Source: Takakia lepidozioides
Lineage: Eukaryota > Streptophyta > Takakiopsida > Takakiales > Takakiaceae
NCBI GenBank assembly: GCA_030704615.1
Contig: CM060731.1
Span: 94,222,756-94,282,755 of the forward strand
DNA length: 60,000 nt
Direction of reading: 5' to 3'
Both the position numbers and the translations under genes were made by a program. This document shows positions 11,627 through 21,790 of this stretch, one piece after another (position 1 is the stretch's first letter; every line of letters begins with the position of its first letter). The notes beneath the pieces are model-generated. The model was not told where the DNA came from. It saw nothing but the letters and a program-made list of their open reading frames with translations, and did no database searches.

Positions 11627-11910
11627 CGTTAAAAGCAGGTGTGGCGGATTCTCGCCGCTACGCGGCGCAATATGATTGAGGTTCGATTATCCCATATCGA
11701 TTGCCCAGATTCAGAGCCCCGGAGAGGATATAAACGGGCGAGCCTCAGGGGAAGGCGGGTGGGTTGATGGCTGATGACATGGGCCTCTGTGGTAGGTCTG
11801 CCGTCCTCTGTGCGTAATCGGCCATCCCTGCCCATTCTGCTCTGGGTGGTGGATTCGGCCTGAGAATTAGGCCGAAAAAGTGGCAGAATCCGCCACACCT
11901 GCTTTTAACG
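11627..11910. mobile_element. 284-bp inverted-repeat element (MITE-like), copy 2
   Basis: Same 26-base inverted ends and the same length as 11011-11294. The left flank (from about 11510) also matches the left flank of copy 1, so the pair arose by duplication of a larger segment, with starts 616 bases apart, and not by two independent insertions. Confidence 0.6.
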
Positions 11911-12469
11911 AAATGTGAAAAACAAAACACTGCTCCGTCCCCTTTCTTTAAGGGGAAAAAAAAAAGAGTAAGGCATTGTGTAGAGTAAGGATCTATTGTC
12001 TTGAATAGAGAAAGTTCCAAAATAAATGAGGTGCGACATTTGCAGGGCTACTTCCTCCCCTTTGAAGACTCCAATAGGCATAGGGACAAAAATAGATATG
12101 TGCCAGAGAGAGTGTTTTGTTCCAAAAGAACCGGACAAGCCTAATAAAGAAGCGTATGTTTCTTGGAAGACGCGCAAAGATTGCACGCCCTCCCAGCCCC
12201 CACTCCTTCGCACACAAGCTCATCACACCCCTACACATTTGTGAGCAGTCGTCCCTAGCCAGGCAAGCAAGGATGCTGTCTCTCTACTCTCCTCATAAGG
12301 TAGTAATAACACCTAAACGTGTGCGTGACCTTGAATGGACCCAAGCCTGCTTTTTGCACCTGTCCCATCAGGTTTGACAGGCAAAAAAAGGCAAAAACAA
12401 AATAGCCTGTCAAAAGAAACACTGTGTTTTTTTTTCTCATATTTCGAAAATCGCTGGTGGGGCCACCTG

Positions 12470-12690
12470 TGAATCCCACCCAGTGCCCATGTGGCGAGAA
12501 TATCGAGGTGACAAAGTTAGAAAAGTGGCTATACTCCAGGTGTCACGTTCTCATTGGTCCATGTTGCCAAGATTAGGCTCCTGAAATTTATCTCCTGGTG
12601 CTTTTTGGCGAAAATCTCAGATTCTAACTCCAATATTCCTTTGTACAAATAGCTGACCGAGTTTCCAGGTCGAAATCTGGCGATTTTTTG
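12470..12690 (-). repeat. Repeat family A, copy 3 (inverted)
   Basis: It is the reverse complement of the family A layout: CCCAGTGCCCATGTGGCGAG, AGAAAAGTGGCTATA, GGTCCATGTTGCC, AGCTGACC and AAATCTGGCGATTTTTTGCC. Confidence 0.5.
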
Positions 12691-12737
12691 CCAAAAAGAA
12701 AAACACTGGCAAAAAGGCAAAAATTACTGATATTTAT

Positions 12738-12838
12738 TAGCAATTTTATTAGTAAGTCCACCTAGGAGAGGCTAAAAAAAGTACAAATTGTTAGTAGTTA
12801 CTGCTAATCTTACTAGTAAGTCCACCTAGCGGAGCCTT
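12738..12838 (+). repeat. Short tandem duplication
   Basis: TTATTAGTAAGTCCACCTAGGAGAGGCTA is followed about 60 bases later by TTACTAGTAAGTCCACCTAGCGGAGCCTTA. Two diverged copies. Confidence 0.5.
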
Positions 12839-12864
12839 ACAGAGGCACTGCCAGCTGGACCCTT

Positions 12865-13460
12865 TGTCGTGCACCTAAGCATCGTGCCACAACATACATC
12901 GCTGTCCACCACACAATCTAAGCACACAATCCTAGAAAGCTATACCACAATGATAAGAGATGAAAAATGAGAGAAGTAGAAGACAATGAAAGCTCTCAAA
13001 GCATGAAGCAATCACATGAAGAACAAGCCCTAGTCCTTCCAAGTGAAATCCACTCTATCACATAAACTAAGTCAAGCCAAGGGCACCTTTGCTAAAGGAA
13101 TCCACCCAACAAAGCCCTCAACACACTCCCTCTCAATACCTAGAGCTATGGAGGTGAGAGAAGCTCATGGAAGCTCAACTACAAGAAGATGAGCCTCCTC
13201 AACACTCACAAGGGGAAAACCTATCTCCATGTCTCAAGTGAGGCTCGACACCTCACTTGGCATGTGAGACCAAATGAAGTCCCAACACACAAAATATAAA
13301 TATAAATATCTAAAATGTTTTAGTTAACTAGAAGTAGGTAATTAGATAACCATGACTAAAACCATGATAGCTGTCGTGCATCTAAGCATCGTGCCACAAC
13401 ATACATCGATGTCCACCACACAATCTAAGCACACAATCCTAGAAAGCTATACCCCAATCG
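12865..13460 (-). repeat. Candidate 3' LTR region of the methyltransferase-bearing element
   Basis: An 86-base sequence starting TGTCGTGCA.CTAAGCATCG and ending CTATACC occurs twice in direct orientation (from 12865 and from 13372), with 507 bases between starts. On the minus strand it reads TG.GGTATAGC...GCACGACA, with TG and CA ends as LTRs have. It lies just beyond the last coding segment of the minus-strand retroelement. The LTR limits and the matching 5' LTR could not be fixed. Confidence 0.3.
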
Positions 13461-13854
13461 CCCCCTAGCTGGTGGTTAGGTCCCTCTAACTCCAGATAGC
13501 TACAAGATGTAATAGCCACAGCCGTACTAAGTCCTCTATCACTGTCCCTATTGTACTCAACTCTATAGACCAAGAGGCCGGGTACAAGAGCAACCCCATC
13601 GTTAGTTGTCGTCTTGCAATATGTGAACTTGAGTCAGGATCTCATATGTTGGTCTCCTAGTAGCTTGGCCTTGCATTTCTTGTTAGCCTTCCATGGTTGT
13701 ATCCACTCCCACTATCCAATGCAATGCGGACATAACCAATCCCCATCAGGAACCATCTCAAGAGGTGGAGTCAAGCATCCCATCCCAACCTCTAGAGCAT
13801 TGATCACACACCAGCATGGTGGCTGCCCTCTAGCAGACCCACGCAACATGCACC
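13461..13854. other. Non-coding, likely retroelement 3' untranslated region
   Basis: No supported gene. It connects the candidate LTR to the last pol segment. Confidence 0.35.
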
Positions 13855-14289
13855 TCAAACTTGCAGGTACCACTGCCAGGTTTGGGTCAACCCTCCATCA
13901 ACATTTGGAAGGTGACATGGCGCGCAATTACGCACATGGTCCTTCCAAATCATGCCATCCCGACCCTCCAAGATCAGGACTCCTAAGGGCAACACCTCTC
14001 GAACCCTCAAAATAGTACGTCCTGCAGTCACATCCAAGGTCGTAGGAGTAGTCTGCTGCAGATAAACATAGTCACCAGGGTTGAATCTCCGAACCCCAGG
14101 ACGATAGCCCCCACCACGTATGGTAGCATACCTCAACGTATCATGATGTTGTGCAATGGCAAGGTTCTCGAAAGCCATGGGCATGACTTTCTTGAACAAC
14201 TCTGCACGCTGCATCAATGCACGTGCCCACACGTCCGGATCGTCAAGGTTAAGAACTGTAGCAGCTTCTCTGCGAATGGATGTAGGCAA
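13855..14289 (-). pseudogene. Integrase C-terminal segment of the methyltransferase-bearing element
   Basis: A 144-codon frame follows the integrase core. It has an Arg/Glu/His-rich helical start (AFENLAIAQHHDTLRYATIR), then a small beta-rich part with FNPGDYVYLQ, a typical integrase-tail GD.V motif, and ends with CAPCHLPNVD, a Cys-X2-Cys-His pattern that could bind zinc. It has no chromodomain, unlike the element at 25-30.7 kb. Confidence 0.6.
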
Positions 14290-14413
14290 ATCCGGCTATC
14301 GGCCAAAGAGAAGAAAGTATGGTGAGAAGGGAGGCAAGTGATGCTTGCTTGCTGAACCTGTAGCCCATGGTTAACCAGGGTAACTGAAGGTCTCAATCTC
14401 CTAGGTGTCCCTT

Positions 14414-14997
14414 CTACAAGCCATACTTGCGCAAACCCATCTTTACTGTCTGAACAACTATCTCTGCCAAGCCATCGGCCTCAGGATGATCCCGAGAAGT
14501 GGTGCGGTGGTCTATCAAGGCCTTGTCACACAAAGCCTGAAACTCCCCCAAGAACTCTCTCCCTTGGTCCGTGAGTACCTCAGCTGGAGCACCGGATCGG
14601 CTAAGCACACAATCCAAGAATGCATACGCAGCTCCCTCACTAGCCTTATCAGGCAATGGAACCATTCAATCCACTTGGAGAAGTGCTCTACCATCATCAA
14701 CACGTAGTTGTTGTGGCGCATGGTCAGTGGCAACAGCCCTGCGAAGTCAAGACTCCACTTGTAGCCCAATCCCATGATCGGAAGAGGGTGCAATTGTGGA
14801 GTAGGGGCGTTGAATGAAGCACGCACCCTGTCAAACACCATGCACCTAGCCACAAATTGTTGCACCTTTGTGTGCATACCACGCCACCAATACTGCCCCT
14901 GCAGTAGACTATGAGTGCGTCGCACCCCAAAATGCCCCAACTCATGGGCATGCCGCACTAACCGTGCCCGCTGTGTTGGGTGAGGCACAATCCTCAC
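14414..14997 (-). pseudogene. Integrase zinc-binding and catalytic domains (frameshifted)
   Basis: The N-terminal part has the His-His of an HHCC finger (HELGHFGVRRTH), but the second Cys is replaced (CMVFDRV). The catalytic core keeps a first Asp (WSLDFAG), a second Asp (LTDQGREFLG) and a Glu in HPEADGLAEIVVQT. A frameshift near 14660 separates the second Asp from the first. Integrase joins element cDNA ends to host DNA. Loss of the finger Cys and the frameshift argue against function. Confidence 0.75.
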
Positions 14998-15285
14998 TCA
15001 ACCATCCTCCCACACTCGGAGCAGGTGTGTCCCCTCCCACTTGAACCTCTTGGCTCGTTGTAGGATCCGATCCCTCTCCTTGGTAGTCACAGTGGCTGCA
15101 GTGTCTCCAGTGCGGAGGTAGTCCAACACAACTGAATCCTCATGTATATCTTTGGCGGCACCTTGCTCATTGCTGGCCTCAGGGTCCTCAGACACTTGAT
15201 CTACAGTCATCCATGTTGCAGGTCCAACCTGGTCTTCCGCTGCCAAGATACACAGAAATGCAGATGCATGCCATCCGGGCACCAT
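14998..15285 (-). pseudogene. RNase H-integrase connector
   Basis: Acidic 95-codon segment between RNase H and the integrase finger, ending RFKWEGTHLLRVWEDG, which is typical of the short lead into gypsy integrase. An in-frame stop separates it from the finger. Confidence 0.55.
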
Positions 15286-15306
15286 CTCCTCGTCCGTCTC
15301 ACCATG

Positions 15307-15657
15307 CTACCGAGCTCCAGTGTCATCCTGTTGGCTCGTGCATGGATTGCGACTCAACCCATCTGCATTGCGATTGACCAAACCCGGTCGATGCACCACC
15401 TGAAAGTCATACTCTTGAAGGATGAGTGCCCACCGTGCAAGCTTCCCCGTAAGCTTGTCTGACTCCATGACAAGGGTGAAGAGATTGCCGTATAGATAGC
15501 ACCTGAAGTGTGCCACGGCCCACACTGCAACTAAGCATTCTCCCTCATATGAGCTATACTTAGACTCTGCAACGTTGTTCGAGCGGCTAGCATAAGCCAC
15601 TACGAACTCTCTCTCCTCATCATCCACCTGTGTGAGCACCGCTCCAAGCCCTAGCAT
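15307..15657 (-). pseudogene. RNase H domain of the methyltransferase-bearing element
   Basis: It shows GLGAVLTQ, YASRSNNVAESKYSSYEGE (catalytic Glu region) and LQEYDFQVVHRPGLVNRNAD (the usual end, HRPG...ADGLSR). The mid-domain TDH motif is altered to MESDK. The start of the domain (first Asp) falls in the disrupted 15660-15780 gap. Confidence 0.75.
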
Positions 15658-15779
15658 GCTCCAATCTGTATGCAGCTGAAAAGGACGCCCCTGATAGGTC
15701 GTCTCAAGATGGGCGCCGAGGTCAACCTCGCCTTGAGCTCTTGAAAAGCTTGTTCTTGCTCATCTTCCCACTGCCACTC

Positions 15780-16617
15780 CTAGTCCACCTTGGTCAGCTT
15801 GGTTAGAGCCATTGCAATGGCACTAAATCCCTTAACAAACCGTCTATAATAGTTTGCTAACCCCATGAAAGCTCGAACTTGGCTCACATCCATGGGGCGT
15901 GGAACCTGTGCAATGGACTCTACCTTATTCTGCTGTACCCCCAATCCTCCAGGATATATCATGTGACCCAGATACTCAATCTGGTTGTGGAAAAACTTGC
16001 ACTTTCCCGGATGTAACTTCAATCCGTGCGCCCTCAAGCGCTCAAATACCCCCTGAAGGTGTCTCTCATGCTCTTCCACCGTAGCACTAAAGATGATGAT
16101 GTCATCTATGCAGCACCGAGCAAACTCCACCCCTGCTAGAATCCTGTCCATGACTCTCTGAAACTCTGCCGGAGCGTTCTTAAGCCCAAATGGTAAGAAC
16201 CGCCACTGGTATAGGTAATCCTTCCCGTGCTCATTGATCCCCCAGAATGCCGTCTTTTGCTTATCCGCCTCCTTGATCGGCAACTGGTGATATCCGGATC
16301 GTAAATCCAACGTGCTAAAGACCTTGGCATGCCCAATGGCATCAAAGATCTCCTCTGGTGTTGGCATGGCATACCTATCGGACTTGGTCTGACGATTTAC
16401 AGGCCGGTAATCACCGCACATACGTCTCTCCGTCTAATTGCCAAAGACATCCTTCTTGGCTGGCATCACTGTGGTTGAAGCATACTCTCCCCCAGATAGC
16501 TCCACCAAACCAGCCTCCCAAAGGTCCTGAGTTCTCATCTGTGTCACTGTATCTATAGGGTCTCCGAAAGATTGGCGTGTCAGTAGCCAATTCAATGCGA
16601 ATCTCTTGACCCTTCAA
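15780..16617 (-). pseudogene. Ty3/gypsy reverse transcriptase
   Basis: The main frame (16421-15780) holds [33 protein letters not shown], the active-site box CIDDIIIFS (Cys in place of the usual Tyr, both Asp kept), IEYLGHMI and AFMGLANYYRRFVKGFS. The N-terminal part (16617-16411) is in another frame and begins GQEIRIELATDTPIFRRPYR. The frameshift near 16420 makes this copy inactive, although the catalytic residues survive. Confidence 0.85.
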
Positions 16618-16794
16618 TGCTCCTCAGTCCTTCAAACTGAAGGCAAAGCAGTTCCTGTAAGCCCTCAAGAACCGTCGTATACGTTGTATCTCTCCTCCGG
16701 TGACTATAGGTCCAACATCAGGCTCCCAGTTGTCCTCCGTGACTGCAACCTTGAGTCCAGCAGGCTTAGAGGTAGAAGACGCATCCCGTGGTTG

Positions 16795-17107
16795 CTATGC
16801 TGCAACCTGTTGAGCAGTGACCACTACCTCCTCAGTCAGTGACAATGTCTCATCCTGCCCCATCATCCCATCCTTGAGGATCTCCTCAATCCGAGAAAAA
16901 TCCCCAACCTGATCCATCACCGCCGCCTTGGCTGCCAACTCCTTCTGAACCTCTAGCACCTCCCACGTGTGCCATGGATGCGGCCTGCACCTCATGGTCC
17001 TCACCTGCTCGCCCCCACTCGCTGCCTGTACCGTCTCGGTAGGCAGGGAGACCATGAAGGGAAGTGTACTCCGTACTCTGCGCTGCTCAGCCATAGCCAA
17101 GCTGATA
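16795..17107 (-). pseudogene. Linker between methyltransferase and reverse transcriptase
   Basis: About 100 codons after the last methyltransferase motif, containing HPWHTWEVLEVQKELAAK and an acidic helix. No recognised domain. It probably separates the two enzymes in the polyprotein. Confidence 0.45.
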
Positions 17108-18300
17108 ATCTAGGTCAAGCAATTGAGATCCATTGCTTGCCCCAACACCTGACGACGTGATGCCTCAGAAAGAGATGGCACCCGTCGTGGTACCTGTGGT
17201 AAAACCCATCGCCCGCTCGCGCTCGTCAGCATTGGGCTCCACTAATTGTTGCAACTGGCTATCCCACAAGAGGCCAGGTCCACCATCCCGAAAAGCATGG
17301 GATCTTGGGAAGTTGAGCAGTGTAGATGATGTTGCTCGTGGTTGACCCACCCTGTTGACCACTGCCAAAGGCGTCATCGTGTCTCACACGTTGAGACTGC
17401 CTCCCTGTATCAAAATGTTATCCACTGCGAGGTGTGCTGGCCGCTGCACCCCATCAAATGCACGCTTGAGCAGTGCGGGTGGCATCAAGTTAGTCCACCA
17501 TAGCCGTGGACGATGAGCCCATGACCCCACTGCAGTTGCATCCAGTAACACTGCTGACCCAAGCCACGACCGGACTTGATGCACACTGGCTATCACCCTG
17601 GCCCGAGAATCACCCATCAGTGGCACATTCTCCAAGATGTATGCTGGAGATACAGCTTGATGAAGCTGCAAGTGGCGCAAAATCCGCACCATCTCCCAAA
17701 ACAGACCCGTCCTCGAGTCTCGCAATCCATTGCCATGCCCGGCTGATGAATGCCCTTGGCAGGGCCAACCTGCCCACTACCAGATCAATGGAACCAACCC
17801 GCTCCAATCCTGTGCCCCAGCAACGAAATGTCTGCTAGCAAGGCTTGTTGGTATCCACGAACTGCAGACATTGGCAACAAATCAGGGTACTGCTGTACCA
17901 ACTAAGCAACATGGCGCAGTGAGACGCGTCGTGCAGTCTCATCCCTCTCCACATACAGGTAACGTCAAACTCGTACACCTGCCTGCAGTACTGCAGCCAA
18001 TCCAGTGCTGATCCCGCCAAACAAGTCCAGAAGGCATATGCCTTCATCCGAGCACTGCCACACAAGAGGTGTGGTGTCCAATGGCGACAACTGAGGTGGT
18101 TCTGGTGCAATCACCGCACTCTCCTCTTCTCCTGACGGCACGAAGGCCTCTACCCAAGCTTGTTGTACCCGTCCATCAGCAGCCTGCTGCAAATCCTTGC
18201 TCGTACCCCATAATGGAGTGTGAGCAACCATGGCAGGCAACTCCGCCGTACCATGCATGTCATCCTGCTCTGCTGGAGGGTGCACATCCTGCATGGGCAT
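17108..18300 (-). pseudogene. DNA (cytosine-5) methyltransferase domain within a retroelement
   Basis: All landmark motifs of C5-cytosine methyltransferases appear in order. Motif I, LLDLFGGISTG (18033-18001), would bind S-adenosylmethionine. YVERDE lies soon after. Motif IV is GWPCQGHSSAG, with the catalytic Cys codon at 17759-17761. Motif VI is YILENVP (about 17636-17616) and motif VIII is HRPRLWWTNL (17515-17486). ERERAMGF (about 17224) is motif IX-like, and QVLGQAMDLNCLT (17150-17110) is motif X. About 80 residues remain for target recognition, a short domain. The frame is broken by a TGA just after motif I, a TAG about 24 codons later, a frameshift before motif IV, a TGA after motif VIII, a TGA past motif IX and a TAG in motif X. 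The enzyme would methylate DNA; this copy cannot. Confidence 0.88.
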
Positions 18301-18326
18301 TGCCTTCCAGCAATTCTCCAGGCCAA

Positions 18327-19256
18327 CTAACTGCAGCTGTAAAGGCGGCTAGTGTTGACAGCTTGCCCCGCTGGGCAGCCACAATACCCCCAATGAATGT
18401 CACAGGGAGTTGTGCACGACGGATCCCCTGACTGCCATCCAGGCCTGTAGGATGCTGACTCCTCCCAAAAGTCCAGGGTGAAGCCCATGGGATATAACAC
18501 TGCCCCACCAACAAGGACATCATAAGAGACCGCGTCTGTCACAATGGCCTTGGCTCGCATCACTGAGCCATCTACAGGATGATCTGGTTGTAGTCCAATG
18601 GCCAACTCACGCCGTGTCATGCCCCGAGCCTGCTCTGATCCTCCCAGAGATGTCTGTATCTGGAAAGGACAAGGCTCCATATCTGCCTCCATGAGGCCCA
18701 AACCTACAATAGCAGCTCTGCCCAACATCAGTGGCTGAGCTCCTGAGTCCAACAAGACCCGCAGTGGCCAGTACTTCTTGCCTGTCGGTCCACTCAAAGT
18801 GAAAATGCCTCCCTGGTTGTCTAACAAGACAACTCCAGGTGTCACCATGGCACGCTCAAAGGCTGGCCTAGCTGACAGCTCCGTCAACCTGGCAGCTGCA
18901 GCTTGACATGGCGCAGCCGTGGCAGTCTTGACCCTCAAATCCGAGTATCCCTCTGCCACTACACCTTCCAATAACTCCGCAGAAGATGAAGTGACCTCCC
19001 CACTTTCGCAGAGTGTTGCTGCTAGTCTAAACATTGCAGCTGGTCTTACCCCCGGCGTCACAATCATGGTTGCCAAGAACAGTGGGGCTTGACACACAGA
19101 GGTGGCTGCCCCCAATAACACACCGGCTGCACTAGCCTTGGTAGCAGGTGTCAGTGCTGCACGTGTAGCTCTCCCCAATGGCATAGTAACCTTCGCCTCG
19201 GTAACAGTCGGGCGAGAACTAGGTGCCATGGATGGCGTCGACACTGTCTCCGCCAA
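18327..19256 (-). pseudogene. Retropepsin-like protease region of the methyltransferase-bearing element
   Basis: A 309-codon frame with an Ala/Thr-rich start. The aspartic protease signature LLDSGAQPLMLG sits near residue 170, followed by SYDVLVGGAVL, the second hydrophobic-Gly block of retropepsins. It lies directly before the methyltransferase but in a different frame. It would cleave the polyprotein. The frame is open, but the junction to the next module is lost. Confidence 0.7.
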
Positions 19257-19301
19257 TGTGAATTACTAAGGAAGCCTCACCTGACGGCTTGCCTCCCCAC
19301 G

Positions 19302-19541
19302 CTATGGATCCAATTCCACCTCTGCACCTCGTGGCTCAGGAACTCGTGCTGCTCCTCGAGTCACGGCTGCAGCAAGACTCACCTGCACTAGTGGTAGTGC
19401 TGCTCCGCACATGAATCCCATGCCTCCCATATCTCCTCCCTCAGGAGCAGGAGGTGGACCATCCCACCTGGGAGCCGGTACCACCTGAGCTGTAGCCATG
19501 GCAGTGAGCCTCTGCTCTAGCTGCTGAAGCCGGTTGGCCAT
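19302..19541 (-). pseudogene. Gag-like remnant
   Basis: Short frame beginning MANRLQQLEQRL, a coiled-coil start, followed by Pro/Gly-rich sequence. It sits where gag or the gag-pol junction would be. No zinc knuckle is visible, so most of gag appears missing. Confidence 0.4.
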
Positions 19542-20227
19542 GTCTTGGTCAACACCCTGACCTCAGATATGACTTGTCAGCCTGGCTGTGACGTGGCGCC
19601 TGAACAGCTGTGGGGGTAGTCATACACGCTTGCTTTACAGAATGACTGAACGGGTCCATGTCAGCCGCTGTGTAAGAGAGACACGTGTTCTCTACAGAAC
19701 ACGCCACGTGTCAGACTGCGACGCCATCCCGACTGCAGAGGAGGGAATCAGACGTCAGCATGTGTCGCAAACGTGATTTTGACACGTGGTTCATCATGTC
19801 AATTGACACGCGTCGCTGTGGGGGGGGGGTTTGGGGATTTAATTTATTGTTATAATAATAATAATTATAATAATTATAATTATTATTATTACTTTTGACC
19901 AACAGGGGACAGTGGCACATTATTAAATAACGAATTTTTGAAATTATATTCTTAGATAAAATATTTATTCGCTCAGATACCAAAACACATCCTTACGGGG
20001 AAGGAGAGTTTGCCTTAGTGCCTATGCTGAATTGCGTCTGCTACTCTCTGTAATCTAACAAGCATTCACCTTTTTGCCTTTGTTGTCCTACCATTGACTG
20101 GGGTCAGAAAAGTTCATTCCACAGCTTCTCCTCATCTCTGTTACCTGTTTATGGATACTCTAATTCTATTCAAGGCTACTGTGATGGGCAACTTTTTAAG
20201 TTTTTTAACCTTCTTGCAAACCCTATA
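19542..20227. other. Non-coding, low-complexity and possible OSB-like relic
   Basis: It contains repeated ACACGTG / CACGTGT motifs (19681-19810), a G run (about 19820-19829) and an ATAATAATTATAATTATT tract (19852-19890). At 20031-20130 the minus strand is recognisably related to 55945-56080, a WWDNR-type OSB-like segment, but heavily broken. Confidence 0.45.
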
Positions 20228-20445
20228 AGCAATTTTTTTATTTTTTTATTTTATTTTTTTTAAAGGAAGCCTCAGGCCCTTGAGGAGGGGGGAAAAATTA
20301 ACCCCTTTCATTTGGGCCATGAGACCTACAGGACGATCAACGCCCAAACATATCGTCACGAACAATCCCACACACGGGGCAAGGCAGCGGATTTGAACCC
20401 GAACCACCGGGGCGACGCACTGTGCACCTCCAGCCGATGTGCTGT
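20228..20445 (-). repeat. SINE-like repeat with internal B-box
   Basis: On the minus strand it reads GGCTGGAGGTGCACAGTGCG, then GGTTCGGGTTCAAATCC, a good tRNA/Pol III B-box. It continues to CTCAAGGGCCTGAGGC and ends in an A-rich tail (AAAAAAAATAAAATAAAA). B-box plus A-rich tail is the layout of a tRNA-derived SINE. A second 3' end copy lies at 9779-9840. Confidence 0.45.
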
Positions 20446-21474
20446 TTTTTCAAATCTTTTGCACTTTGATTTTTTTTTAAAAATAAATCATTCTAGTGGT
20501 TAGAGTCTCCGACATTTTTTCAAAATTTAAATACTGATATATTTTATATATAACCAGAAAAGCATGTGTCGACACGTGCAGTCATGTAGTGATTCATCCA
20601 TGTGATGATCTGGCAGAATGCATTAGAGTGAGAGTCGTGAAGTCATATGTCCGTCTAGCAATTTGCGCACGTCATTCCAGTGTAGGTATGACCGTGACTG
20701 GTAGTCATATCTGCCATGCCAATATTCGTGGTCAAGCATGTTTGATCTGTGTTGCGCAGAGTCCGGAGTCATGCACATACTTTTCTGACCCCAGTCAATG
20801 GTGGGACAACTGAGGTAAAATCTTCATGAACTTAAGGCATGAGTGGCTGATTGTTTCATTTCAAACCTGATATGCTTTGAGCCTGGTTCCGGAGATTTAT
20901 CTCCAGACCTGCAATCTGCTTTTGTGATGAGTTTACAATCTGCATATATGGTGGTAAATGTTATATATCAAACCAAGGTTTTTTCCTAAATGTGAATGAC
21001 CTGGAAACCTTGTTAGAAAGATGAATGGCTTACGAATTGGACTATGTATGGCTTGACCCATGGATTAAATTTCAAAGGGTTAGAACATGTGTTAGGGTTT
21101 TAATACTGAATGGATGTGGGACATTGCTAGGGCGCCAGAGCATGACATTCCATGCATTCATGCCATTGGATGCCAAATTGTTTTTGGCACGTTGGACCAA
21201 GGTTTGTATGCGTTCACGAACTGCCGACCTTGCTCGTTGCCCGGTTGACCTTATTTTCCATAATTGCTAACTTTGTGGGGTGGAGGGGCTTGTGTTAGGC
21301 TGCAACTGGAGGCACCTCTCCATGCAATAGTTTTTGTACTAGAGGTGAGCATGCATGCACATGTTGGCTATCAGTTCTGTACAATGTGGCCATTTACATG
21401 TTGGGTACTTCAAACTATTAGTAGATGCATTGCTAAATGTAACTGCTAAGGGGTGTTGGGCGTGATGTTTGCAG
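20446..21474. other. Non-coding with an OSB-like snippet
   Basis: At 20785-20816 the plus strand encodes YFSDPSQWWDN directly before a stop, a short match to the OSB-type segment at 56 kb. Nothing else recognised. Confidence 0.35.
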
Positions 21475-21790
21475 GCTGAGAAAGCCACTCTTGATATTGC
21501 CACCGACAGTGCACCAACTACGGCGCCTTCAAAGGCAACCCCCAAATATCAACCCCCTGCCATAGTGGCAGATATTCTTATGCTACCAAAAGTACTCTGC
21601 ACTTTGAGTGATTGCTTATACTGGACGGTCCTCATTATCTAGTTTTCAATGTACATGTAAGTCTTCATGGGTTGATTAATGTGGGTTTTATGGTGGGTGC
21701 TATGTGCAGTTTAAGTTGAAGGACAAAATCAGCCTGTATGATCCTCATTTACCACGACACATGGCTGCTTGTGGCATCTACGACTTCAAA
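21475..21790 (+). other. Two possible host exons cut by a retroelement
   Basis: After TGATGTTTGCAG (acceptor-like) an open frame encodes AEKATLDIATDSAPTTAPSK and continues to PPAIVADILML. A second acceptor (TATGTGCAG, 21710) is followed by FKLKDKISLYDPHLPRH and runs into the gag sequence that starts at 21778. No family recognised. The change of coding strand at 21778-21790 marks the boundary. Confidence 0.3.

Larger units (their letters stand above)
13855..19541 (-). mobile_element. Ty3/gypsy retroelement carrying a DNA cytosine methyltransferase (degenerate)
   Basis: Reading the minus strand gives, in order: a short gag remnant (19541), retropepsin-like protease (19256), a DNA cytosine-5 methyltransferase (18300-17108), a linker, reverse transcriptase (16617-15780), RNase H (15657), integrase zinc finger and core (14997-14414), and a C-terminal integrase-tail segment (14289-13855). 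PR-RT-RH-IN is the Ty3/gypsy order, with the methyltransferase as an extra module between PR and RT. All segments are broken by frameshifts and stops, so the copy is dead. Cytosine-methyltransferase-bearing retrotransposons are, as I recall, reported from charophytes and dinoflagellates. Confidence 0.85.

Noticed and set aside
20380-20430. A tRNA gene at the B-box in 20.4 kb
   Set aside because: No cloverleaf or acceptor stem can be drawn and the sequence continues into a repeat with an A-rich tail; SINE-like is the better reading.
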